Assembly (NCBI GenBank): GCA_937876495.1
Contig: CALEGL010000041.1
Location: forward strand, 1 to 5,573
From: an uncultured Bifidobacterium sp.
Lineage (GTDB): Bacteria; Actinomycetota; Actinomycetes; Actinomycetales; Bifidobacteriaceae
Direction: 5' to 3'
Length of the DNA stretch: 5,573 bases
Part shown: piece after piece, positions 1 to 5,573 of the stretch
Position numbering within the stretch: the stretch's first letter is position 1
Layout: each line of letters starts with the position of its first letter
Program-made: the position numbers and the translations under genes
The notes under the pieces: model-generated
What the model was told of the DNA's origin: nothing
Databases searched by the model: none
Seen by the model: the letters and a program-made list of their open reading frames with translations, nothing else

Positions 1-36
1 ATGATGACGTCAGGCATATCGACGCTCCCAGTCCTT

Positions 37-42
37 GGAGGA
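37..42 (+). promoter_or_regulatory. Ribosome binding site of the oxidoreductase gene
   Basis: GGAGGA is a near-perfect Shine-Dalgarno sequence. It ends four bases before the ATG at 47 and fixes that ATG as the start. An in-frame TTG at 35 lies upstream of and across the site, so it cannot use it. In-frame GTG codons at 92 and 155 have no comparable purine-rich site in front of them. No convincing -35/-10 promoter pair is visible in the 36 bases to the left, so the promoter is probably outside the window. Confidence 0.85.
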
Positions 43-46
43 TGAC

Positions 47-1147
47 ATGACATCGTCGTCGACCGTCCCCGAAACGACAACCTCGGCCCCCGTGAAGCCG
101 ACAACCGCCGCGTCCACGGCCACGGCCACGGCCACGGGCGCACCCTCGCACCCCGTGTCGGTGGCGATCCTCGGCGCCGGCCGCCTCGCCGAGTCCATGG
201 CCGCCACGCTCACCGCCATGGCCGCCGACCCGCGCTACTCCGCGCTCGTCCGCCCCTACGCGGTGGCCGCACGCGACGCCGGGCGGGCGCACGACTTCGC
301 CGCCAGGCATGGCATCCCCATCTCCTTCGGCTCCTACGAGGAGCTGGTGGCCGACCCGACGGTGGACCTCGTGTACATCGCCACCCCGCACAGCCTGCAC
401 GCCGAGCAGGCGCTCATGTGCCTACGGGCCGGCAAGGGCGTGCTCGTCGAGAAGGCGTTCACCGTCAACGCCGGCCAGGCGCAGAAGGTCATCAATCTGT
501 CCGAATCCTCGCATCTGGCCTGCGTGGAGGCGATCTGGACGCGCTTCATGCCCTCGCGGCGAATCATCGACGAGGTCCTCGCCTCGGGCGTCATCGGCGA
601 GGTGAAGGCCGTCACCGCGAATCTCGGCTACCCCACCACCCACAAGGCGCGCATCGTCGACCCGGCGCTGGCCGGAGGCGCGTTGCTCGACGTGGGCGTG
701 TACGCGCTGAACTTCATCGACATGGTGCTGGGGTCGCGTCCCATCGCCCGCATCGACACCTCCATGAGTCCGTGGAGCACCGGGGTGGACGCGCAGAACG
801 CGACGACCCTGTGGTATGAGGATGGCACGATGGCGTCGGCGACCAGCTCGATGGTCGCCCTGTCGGACCGCACGGGGGCCGTCTGGGGCACCGAGGGTTA
901 CGTGCTGTGCCGCAACATCAACAACGTGGAGTCCGTGGACGTGTTCGGCCGCGACCATCGGCCCATCGCCCACCATGACGTGCCGCCGCAGCTCACCGGC
1001 TACGAGTATGAGGTGGCCGCCGCCGCGCACGCCGTGCTCGAAGGCCGGAGCGAATGCCCCGAGATGCCCCATGCGGACACGTTGCGCATGATGGGGCTGA
1101 TGGACCGCATCCGCGGCGAATGGGGGCTGCGATACCCCGGCGAGTGA
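47..1147 (+). CDS. Gfo/Idh/MocA family NAD(P)-dependent oxidoreductase, dihydrodiol dehydrogenase-like
   Basis: Predicted cytoplasmic dehydrogenase of 366 residues, a normal family length once the extended N-terminus is allowed for. After a Thr/Ser/Ala-rich tail (residues 1-36), a Rossmann fold starts with VSVAILGAGRLAES; G43-A-G-R-L-A48 is the dinucleotide-binding glycine motif. DLVYIATPHSLHAEQAL (about 107-123) is the usual second half of the nucleotide domain. The catalytic lysine motif is E135-K136-A137 rather than the common EKP. EAIWTRFMPS (161-170) and GGALLDVGVY (210-219) match the dihydrodiol dehydrogenase-like branch, in which Tyr (here Y219) stands where many relatives have His; D215 is the likely conserved Asp. 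The C-terminal alpha/beta domain would bind the substrate, probably a sugar, polyol or related compound, but the sequence does not identify it. No signal peptide or membrane segment is seen. The gene converges on sbcC with a 3-base gap and shows no functional link to it. The family call is firm; the substrate is unknown. Confidence 0.93.
   Translation: MTSSSTVPETTTSAPVKPTTAASTATATATGAPSHPVSVAILGAGRLAESMAATLTAMAADPRYSALVRPYAVAARDAGRAHDFAARHGIPISFGSYEELVADPTVDLVYIATPHSLHAEQALMCLRAGKGVLVEKAFTVNAGQAQKVINLSESSHLACVEAIWTRFMPSRRIIDEVLASGVIGEVKAVTANLGYPTTHKARIVDPALAGGALLDVGVYALNFIDMVLGSRPIARIDTSMSPWSTGVDAQNATTLWYEDGTMASATSSMVALSDRTGAVWGTEGYVLCRNINNVESVDVFGRDHRPIAHHDVPPQLTGYEYEVAAAAHAVLEGRSECPEMPHADTLRMMGLMDRIRGEWGLRYPGE
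114..137 (+). repeat. Perfect hexamer tandem repeat (CCACGG x4) in the oxidoreductase N-terminus
   Basis: Four exact head-to-tail copies of CCACGG encode the alternating Thr-Ala run (TATATAT) at residues 24-30. The unit is a multiple of three, so gain or loss of copies would change tail length without breaking the frame. The repeat lies in the predicted disordered tail before the Rossmann fold, where length changes should be tolerated. Confidence 0.9.
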
Positions 1148-1150
1148 GTC

Positions 1151-4100
1151 CTACAGCACCACCTCGAGCCGGCTTTCGGCGTCCTCGCGCACGCGGCTGA
1201 CGGAGATGCGCGGGCCGATCTGCTCGCGCAGCTGTCCGACGTGCGAGATGATGCCCACGTCTCGCGTTCTCGCGATGCCGCGCAGCACCTCCATGACCTC
1301 GTCGAGATAATCCTGCGACAGAGAGCCGAAGCCCTCGTCGACGAACAGCGTGTCCATCGCCGTTCCTCCCGCCTCGGCGCGGATGACGTCGGCGAGCGCC
1401 AGGGCCAGCGCCAGGGAGACGAAGAACGTCTCCCCTCCGGACAGCGTGGCCGGCTCGCAGGTCGTGTCGCTGCGCCGGTCGTACACCTCGATGGGCAGAC
1501 CCGTCCGCCCGCCGGCGCGGCCCTCGTGGTCGCCGAGCCGCAGCTCGTACACGCCGTCATGGATGTCACGCAGCAGGTCATTGGCCCTGTCGAGCACGTC
1601 GCGGAAGCGTTCGGTGACCGCATAGGTGACCAGGGTGATCTTCTGCCCCTCGGCGTTGGGCGTGCTCCCGGAGGCGAGCAGGGCCATATCCCTCACCGGC
1701 AGGAAGGCGGCCATGCCCGTGCTGAATGCCGCAGCCGCCTCCGTGGCCCGGCGTCCGCACTCCTCGCGCTGCCTTTCGAGCCCCTCGGCGGTCTCCAGCG
1801 CCCGTAGGGCGAGGTCCCGCTTCGCCTGCGCGTCGACGACCCGGTCGTCGAACGGTGTCAGGTCGAGCAGGGCGAGGGCGTCGTCGTCGATGGGTGTCCC
1901 GTCGCCGGCGAGTGTCCCGTCGCCAGCGGTCGAGCCGGCATCAGATTCCGTACCCTCCACCGCTCCCTGCACCGCGCCCTCCGCGACACCCTGCGCGGCG
2001 ACGAGGCCGGCCACGACGGCTGCATCCCCGGAATCCAGGTCCGCCCGACGTTTCTCCAGCGTCCGGCCTGCGGTCTCCACGGCAGCGTCAGCCGCGGCGG
2101 CCTCCCGCCGATGCGCGTCGATGCCCCGACGACGCTTCTCGATCTGTGCAGCGTCCAGAACGGCCGCAAGGGCGGCGTCCAGGTCGGCGAAACCGCTGGA
2201 TTCCAAGGCGTCGGAGGTGTCGCGCGCATCCGCGTCCACACGCTTGGCGACTTCCTCCCGCGTCGCCTGCAGACGCTCCTTCTCCTTGGCGAACTCGTCG
2301 CGCTTCGCCCTGCGCGCCTTAAGCGTCTCGGCACGACCGGCCTGCTCGCGCGCCGTCTTCAGGTTCTCCTCTGCGTCCCTGCGCTCCGTGGCGACGCCGT
2401 CGGCGGTGATGCCTTCGGCTGCGGCGACGGCGGCATCCATCGACTGCCTGGCGGCGTCGAGACGGGCGTCGGACTCGGCCAGATGCGTCCGCGCGTCCTG
2501 GACGGCCTTGTCGGCCTTGGCGATGGCCACGGCCTGGTCCTTGCAGTCGGACAAGCGGCCGTCCAGGTCGCCCGCGGCGTCGATCTGCGCCGTCAGGGCG
2601 TCCGCGGCCGTTCCGGCGTCCTCGACGGACAGCCCCTCGCAGGCGGCGGTTTCGGCGGCGAGCGTCGCCTTCGCCGTCGACAGGTCGGTCTGCGCCTTCT
2701 CCCATGCGGCAAGCGCATCGGCGGCACGTCGTTTGAGGGATGCGAGCCGCGGCTTGCCGGGGGCGTCCTCGTCGCTGGTCGCCGGATGGGGATGCTCCAG
2801 GCTCCCGCACACCGGGCAGGGCCGGCCGTCCTCCAGCGTGGCGGCAAGACGGGACGCACCGGCTTCGTCGAAGCGCCGCCGGGCCTGCTCGTACGTCTCG
2901 TCGGCCAAGCGACGGGCCTCGGCCGCATCCGCCGCGGACTTCTCCAGTTCGACGACCTTTTTCGCCACCTCATCCCGCTTCCGCGCATGCCGCAGAATCT
3001 GCTTCGCCTGGTCGAGGCGCTCCTGGAGATGGTCGCGGTCGGCGATCCGACGGGTCAGGTCCTCACGCCGCCTGTCGATGTCCACCGCATCGGGAAGGGC
3101 CTTCCGCGCCTTCTCGGCATCGGCGACGGCCTTCTCGGCGGTGTCATGATCGTTCTGCGCCTTCTGATGGGTCCTTCGGGCCTTGGTGACCCGGTCGAGC
3201 AGCGCGGCATGCCCTTCAGCGACCTCCCGCGCCTTCCTGGCGGTCTCCTCCCCCGCGGCGGCGGTCACGGCCTCGGCGATGAGACGATCCAGCTCCTCGG
3301 CGGATTCGAATTCGTCCAGGCGCTTGCGCGCATGCTGCAGACGTCCGGTGAGATCGTCCAGCTGATGCCTATCGGTCTCCTCGCGGCCATGCGCCTCGGC
3401 GACGGGACGCGCCCGCTCGGCGTCCCGGCAGGCCTGTTCGTCCCCGGCGATGTCGGCGTCCAGCGCATGGACCCGTTCGGCCTTCTGCGCGGCGTCGCGC
3501 TTCGCCTTAGCCGCATCGACGAGCGCGGTCAGACGCGTCTGGCGGTTCCGCAGATCGGACCATGCGGCGTCCAGATCCTCGGCGTTCGTCCGACGACCCG
3601 AGACGAGCCGTCGGGAGTCCTCGGCCACGGCGGCGACGGCGGTGGCGACGACGTCGGCGGGCCTCGCGGGCTCGTGATGCGCCTCATCGACGTCTCCGGC
3701 GTCATCCAGCCCCCAGAAGGCCGGCGAGGCGTGGCCGGCGGATTCCGGATCTCCCGCCTGGGAGCCCTCGGCCCCGGATCCCGCGGAACCCGTATTTCCG
3801 GACTCGGAACCCACGGGCTCCGCGAATACGGCGGCAGAGGATACGGCGGCATCGGTGCAATCCCCGTCGCTCCCCAGCTCCGCGAGGATGGCCCCGGCGT
3901 TCCTCATGGCCTGTCCGGCCGCATCGCGCAGCCGCGAGCGCAGGTCGTCGACCTTTCTGGCTCCCTCCTGCCTGCGCTCCTCCAGACGCCTCTGGATGTC
4001 CTCGTACTCCCCGGCGGAGAAGAGGTCGCGCACGAGTCCGGTGCGGTCCTCGGGCTTCATCCGCAGGAACTCGGCGAAGCGGCCCTGGGCGAGGATCACC

Positions 4101-4753
4101 GTCTTGGAGAACTGGCCGCGGTCGAGTCCGAGCAGACGCTCGACCTCGGCGGTGACCTCCCGCACGCTGGTCGTCACGACGGTGGCGTGGCCGGGCTCCT
4201 GCGCGTAGGTGAAGTAGCGTTCCGCGGCGGAACGTCCGGCATTGCGGCCACCGGTCGAGCCTGTTTCATCACCGTCTCCGTCGCCGCCGGACTCGCTCTC
4301 CGACCCTTCGCCGGCGAAAACGCCCTGCATCGCCGCCGCCCGCGACTCGTCGGCGAGCGCGCCGAACCCCTCGTCGAGATGCAGCATCCTCGCCGAGGCC
4401 GGGTTGTGGGTGGTGCCCTCGCCGCGTCTTTTCGGCCGGTCGTAGTCGGGTTTGCGCAGAATCTCGTAATAGTCGTCGCCGATCCGGAAGATGAGGTCGA
4501 CGTAGGTCTCCTCCGGACTGTCGCTGAGAAAGCGCGAGCGGATGCGGTCGCGGTCGCCGACGCCGCGGCCGTCGGAGTTGCCGGAGATGCTGCCATAGAG
4601 CGCGAAGGTGATGCAGTCGAGGATGGTGGTCTTGCCGGCGCCGGTCTCCCCGTCGATGAGGAACATATGTCTGGCCGACAGAGCGGCGAAGTCGACGGCG
4701 AACTCGCCGCGGTACGGTCCGACGCCCTGGAACCTCAGAGCGATGAGCTTCAT
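1151..4753 (-). CDS. sbcC: SbcC, Rad50-like ATPase subunit of the SbcCD DNA exo/endonuclease
   Basis: ATPase and DNA-tethering subunit of the SbcCD complex, which opens hairpins and processes blocked DNA ends; 1200 residues, longer than the 1048 of E. coli SbcC. The N-terminal lobe has Walker A G35-E-T-G-A-G-K-T42 and the Q-loop LAQGRFAEFL with Q223. A long charged Ala/Glu/Arg/Asp coiled coil runs from about 250 to 1010 and is broken at its apex by the zinc hook C646-P-V-C649. The C-terminal lobe has the signature LSGGE (1104-1108), Walker B ending FVDE (1137-1140), the D-loop SLSQD just after it, and the H-loop histidine H1171. Every motif needed for an active ABC-type ATPase is present. Three low-complexity insertions (about 146-175, 293-368 and 907-965) account for much of the extra length. 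The ATG overlaps the sbcD stop codon as ATGA and has a good Shine-Dalgarno site, so it is translated after sbcD in one operon. The identification is very secure. Confidence 0.97.
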   Translation of the reverse strand: MKLIALRFQGVGPYRGEFAVDFAALSARHMFLIDGETGAGKTTILDCITFALYGSISGNSDGRGVGDRDRIRSRFLSDSPEETYVDLIFRIGDDYYEILRKPDYDRPKRRGEGTTHNPASARMLHLDEGFGALADESRAAAMQGVFAGEGSESESGGDGDGDETGSTGGRNAGRSAAERYFTYAQEPGHATVVTTSVREVTAEVERLLGLDRGQFSKTVILAQGRFAEFLRMKPEDRTGLVRDLFSAGEYEDIQRRLEERRQEGARKVDDLRSRLRDAAGQAMRNAGAILAELGSDGDCTDAAVSSAAVFAEPVGSESGNTGSAGSGAEGSQAGDPESAGHASPAFWGLDDAGDVDEAHHEPARPADVVATAVAAVAEDSRRLVSGRRTNAEDLDAAWSDLRNRQTRLTALVDAAKAKRDAAQKAERVHALDADIAGDEQACRDAERARPVAEAHGREETDRHQLDDLTGRLQHARKRLDEFESAEELDRLIAEAVTAAAGEETARKAREVAEGHAALLDRVTKARRTHQKAQNDHDTAEKAVADAEKARKALPDAVDIDRRREDLTRRIADRDHLQERLDQAKQILRHARKRDEVAKKVVELEKSAADAAEARRLADETYEQARRRFDEAGASRLAATLEDGRPCPVCGSLEHPHPATSDEDAPGKPRLASLKRRAADALAAWEKAQTDLSTAKATLAAETAACEGLSVEDAGTAADALTAQIDAAGDLDGRLSDCKDQAVAIAKADKAVQDARTHLAESDARLDAARQSMDAAVAAAEGITADGVATERRDAEENLKTAREQAGRAETLKARRAKRDEFAKEKERLQATREEVAKRVDADARDTSDALESSGFADLDAALAAVLDAAQIEKRRRGIDAHRREAAAADAAVETAGRTLEKRRADLDSGDAAVVAGLVAAQGVAEGAVQGAVEGTESDAGSTAGDGTLAGDGTPIDDDALALLDLTPFDDRVVDAQAKRDLALRALETAEGLERQREECGRRATEAAAAFSTGMAAFLPVRDMALLASGSTPNAEGQKITLVTYAVTERFRDVLDRANDLLRDIHDGVYELRLGDHEGRAGGRTGLPIEVYDRRSDTTCEPATLSGGETFFVSLALALALADVIRAEAGGTAMDTLFVDEGFGSLSQDYLDEVMEVLRGIARTRDVGIISHVGQLREQIGPRISVSRVREDAESRLEVVL
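1859..2035 (-). other. SbcC low-complexity insertion 3 (residues about 907-965)
   Basis: This part of sbcC encodes a Gly/Ala/Asp/Thr-rich segment unlike the charged coiled coil on either side. It includes Gly/Val/Ala/Gln/Glu near-repeats (AEGAVQGAVEG) and AGDGT-LAGDGT, then an acidic IDDD run. It is probably flexible. It begins 258 residues after the zinc hook, on the descending arm. The frame is intact, so this is not an assembly break. Boundaries are by eye. Confidence 0.7.
1894..1929 (-). repeat. Two-copy 18-base tandem repeat inside sbcC insertion 3
   Basis: Bases 1894-1911 and 1912-1929 match at 16 of 18 positions. On the coding strand they give the peptide repeat AGDGT-L-AGDGT. The unit is a whole number of codons. 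A recent in-frame duplication is the simplest explanation. Confidence 0.8.
2807..2818 (-). other. Zinc-hook codons CPVC of SbcC
   Basis: These twelve bases encode C646-P-V-C649, followed by GSLEHPHP, the typical Rad50/SbcC hook context. Two SbcC chains would each give two cysteines to hold one zinc ion at the tip of the coiled coils and so bridge two nuclease heads. The motif is near the middle of the protein (646 of 1200), as expected when both arms are of similar length. Confidence 0.93.
3650..3877 (-). other. SbcC low-complexity insertion 2 (residues about 293-368)
   Basis: About 76 residues rich in Ser, Gly, Ala, Glu and Asp, with runs such as GSESGNTGSAGSGAEG followed by an acidic, His-containing stretch. 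They sit in the ascending coiled-coil arm and end about 278 residues before the zinc hook. They have no heptad character and are probably disordered. The DNA contains short imperfect repeats, including one listed separately at 3826-3855. Edges are approximate. Confidence 0.7.
3826..3855 (-). repeat. Two-copy 15-base imperfect tandem repeat inside sbcC insertion 2
   Basis: ATACGGCGGCAGAGG is followed directly by ATACGGCGGCATCGG, a 13 of 15 match. The unit is five codons, so it preserves the frame. It encodes part of the Ala/Val/Ser run AAVSSAAVFA. It suggests that the insertion grew by local duplication. Confidence 0.65.
4229..4318 (-). other. SbcC low-complexity insertion 1 (residues about 146-175)
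   Basis: A Gly/Ser/Glu/Asp-rich acidic stretch (GEGSESESGGDGDGDETG) lies in the N-terminal ATPase lobe, between Walker A (35-42) and the Q-loop (Q223). It probably forms a surface loop. The flanking lobe sequence resumes normally with ERYFTYAQEPGHATVV. Confidence 0.7.
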
Positions 4754-5573
4754 CGGTCCGACTCCTTCCTCACGTCGGCGACGGAGTCCGCGAGCACGCG
4801 GCGCTCCTCCTCCGTCGCGTCGCGTCCGAGCATGAAGCGGACGAAGCCGCCGAGCACCTCCATCTCGTCCCGCGCGGCCGAAAGGTCGGCCATGCGCCGG
4901 GTGCGGCCGGCGTCATGCGAGTCGATGACGAACCGCTTTTCGAGGGCATGTGGATATCGGGCGTCGATCCGCCGGTAGACGCCGCGCGGGAACTCGGGGG
5001 CGTGCACGATGACCGACACCCACTGATCGGCGTGTCCATCGGCCTCGGGTCCGAGCACCTCGTCGACGGTTCCTTCGATCTGCGCCAGGGCGGGTTCGCC
5101 GGACTCGACCGCAACTGTGCGCACGTCATGCACACGGCCGCCGTCGACGTCGAACAGCACGACGCTTTTGCCGTTGCCTTCAATGGGCGTCGCACGGCGT
5201 TCGGAGAAGGAGTAGGCGAGCAGGGAGCCGCTGTAGCGGGCCGTCGGCGTGCGATCGAGATGGAAGGCGGAGTCGTCGTCCGAAAGATCGGGAATGACGA
5301 CCTTCTGCGGGCGATGCAGATGGCCGAGGGCGAGATAGTCGAGGCCGCTGCGGGAGAAGAGGCCGGCGGGGACGCCGTCGACCCCGCCCACGGCGAGCGT
5401 GCGTTCGGAGTCGGAGGGAATGGCGCCGGTGACGACGGCATGGGCAATGAGGATGGCGACAAGCGAGGGGTCCGCGGCCCGTCGTTCGGCGAGATCGGCG
5501 GTGACGAGCTCGAGCACGGCCCGCATGACGCCCTCATGGGTGCGCGGCACGTCATGCCCGACCATGCCGCGGG
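4750..5573 (-). CDS. sbcD: SbcD, Mre11-like nuclease subunit of SbcCD (partial, N-terminus outside window)
   Basis: C-terminal 273 residues or so of the metal-dependent phosphoesterase that does the cutting in the SbcCD complex. The frame stays open to the right edge; the ATG at 5565 is probably internal, because the family's N-terminal motifs (DxH, GD, GNHD) are missing. Two later metal-ligand motifs are present: the His in ILIAHAVVTG (codon 5440-5442) and GHLH (5314-5325) within DYLALGHLHRPQ. Next come the family features SDSER (upstream of GHLH), YSGSLLAYSFSE and KSVVLFDVDGG, then the capping and C-terminal region that contacts SbcC. The spacer between RPQ and YSGS is longer than usual and acidic (DLSDDDSAF), as is the one after SFSE. 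The gene ends in TGA, which overlaps the sbcC ATG. The residues seen look intact, but the main nuclease active site cannot be assessed here. Confidence 0.95.
   Translation of the reverse strand, partial: RGMVGHDVPRTHEGVMRAVLELVTADLAERRAADPSLVAILIAHAVVTGAIPSDSERTLAVGGVDGVPAGLFSRSGLDYLALGHLHRPQKVVIPDLSDDDSAFHLDRTPTARYSGSLLAYSFSERRATPIEGNGKSVVLFDVDGGRVHDVRTVAVESGEPALAQIEGTVDEVLGPEADGHADQWVSVIVHAPEFPRGVYRRIDARYPHALEKRFVIDSHDAGRTRRMADLSAARDEMEVLGGFVRFMLGRDATEEERRVLADSVADVRKESDR
4762..4767 (-). promoter_or_regulatory. Ribosome binding site of sbcC, inside the end of sbcD
   Basis: On the minus strand AAGGAG lies eight bases before the sbcC ATG, within the last codons of sbcD (VRKESDR). With the ATGA overlap at 4750-4753 it supports the sbcC start at 4753 and points to translational coupling of the two subunits. 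Confidence 0.85.

Noticed and set aside
13..19. GCATATC as a -10 promoter element
   Set aside because: It resembles a -10 box only weakly, any -35 element would be outside the window, and no second element supports it.
35..46. TTG at 35 as start of the oxidoreductase
   Set aside because: It overlaps the Shine-Dalgarno sequence. The ATG at 47 has correct spacing and is the better start.
422..1072. A 216-codon minus-strand open frame opposite the oxidoreductase
   Set aside because: It is rich in His, Arg, Gly and Val with no motif. The plus strand encodes a full conserved enzyme over the same bases.
1626..3149. A 507-codon plus-strand open frame opposite sbcC
   Set aside because: The product is a Ser/Ala/Arg-rich low-complexity string typical of an antisense shadow of a GC-rich coiled-coil gene. 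It has no domain and overlaps conserved SbcC sequence.
3751..3764. Perfect small hairpin CTCCC-GCCT-GGGAG as a terminator or regulatory element
   Set aside because: It lies inside the sbcC coding region in a GC-rich low-complexity segment, the stem is only five pairs and no T-run follows. Such hairpins are expected by chance here.
2111..4978. A very long open frame (955 codons) on the plus strand opposite sbcC and part of sbcD
   Set aside because: Inside sbcC it is exactly codon-aligned with the real gene, so it stays open simply because sbcC avoids TTA, CTA and TCA codons, as expected at this base composition. Its translation is Arg/Gly/Leu-rich with no recognisable domain, whereas the minus-strand frame has every SbcC motif.
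1..5573. A novel defence or mobile system around the SMC-like ATPase
   Set aside because: The ATPase and nuclease pair match housekeeping SbcC and SbcD in motif order, hook and gene overlap. No transposase, integrase, toxin or other defence gene is present.

Overview
The window is a stretch of very GC-rich chromosome from what looks like a high-GC Gram-positive bacterium. The strong G/C preference at third codon positions, the Ala/Asp/Gly/Ser-rich linkers and the style of the protein sequences all suggest Actinobacteria. A Bifidobacterium-type organism is a reasonable guess, but it is unproven from sequence alone. Almost every base is coding.

Layout: (1) Bases 1-46 are a short leader ending in a clear ribosome binding site. 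(2) Bases 47-1147 on the plus strand encode a complete Gfo/Idh/MocA-type NAD(P)-dependent oxidoreductase that most resembles the dihydrodiol dehydrogenase-like branch. It carries a Thr/Ala-rich N-terminal tail containing a perfect hexamer tandem repeat. (3) Bases 1151-4753 on the minus strand encode a complete SbcC, the Rad50-like SMC-family ATPase subunit of the SbcCD nuclease. (4) Bases 4750-5573 on the minus strand encode the C-terminal part of SbcD, the Mre11-like nuclease subunit; its N-terminal catalytic half lies beyond the right edge.

sbcD and sbcC form a tightly coupled operon, with a 4-base ATGA stop/start overlap and a Shine-Dalgarno site for sbcC inside the end of sbcD. Their products would assemble into the SbcCD complex, which cuts hairpins and blocked DNA ends. 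The oxidoreductase gene converges on sbcC with only three bases between the stop codons. It has no evident functional link to DNA repair.

I see no RNA gene, mobile element, CRISPR array or clear defence island. The most unusual structure is a set of three low-complexity, probably disordered insertions in SbcC. Two of them lie at nearly equal distances either side of the zinc hook, so they should face each other on the folded coiled coil. The window otherwise looks like ordinary housekeeping chromosome.
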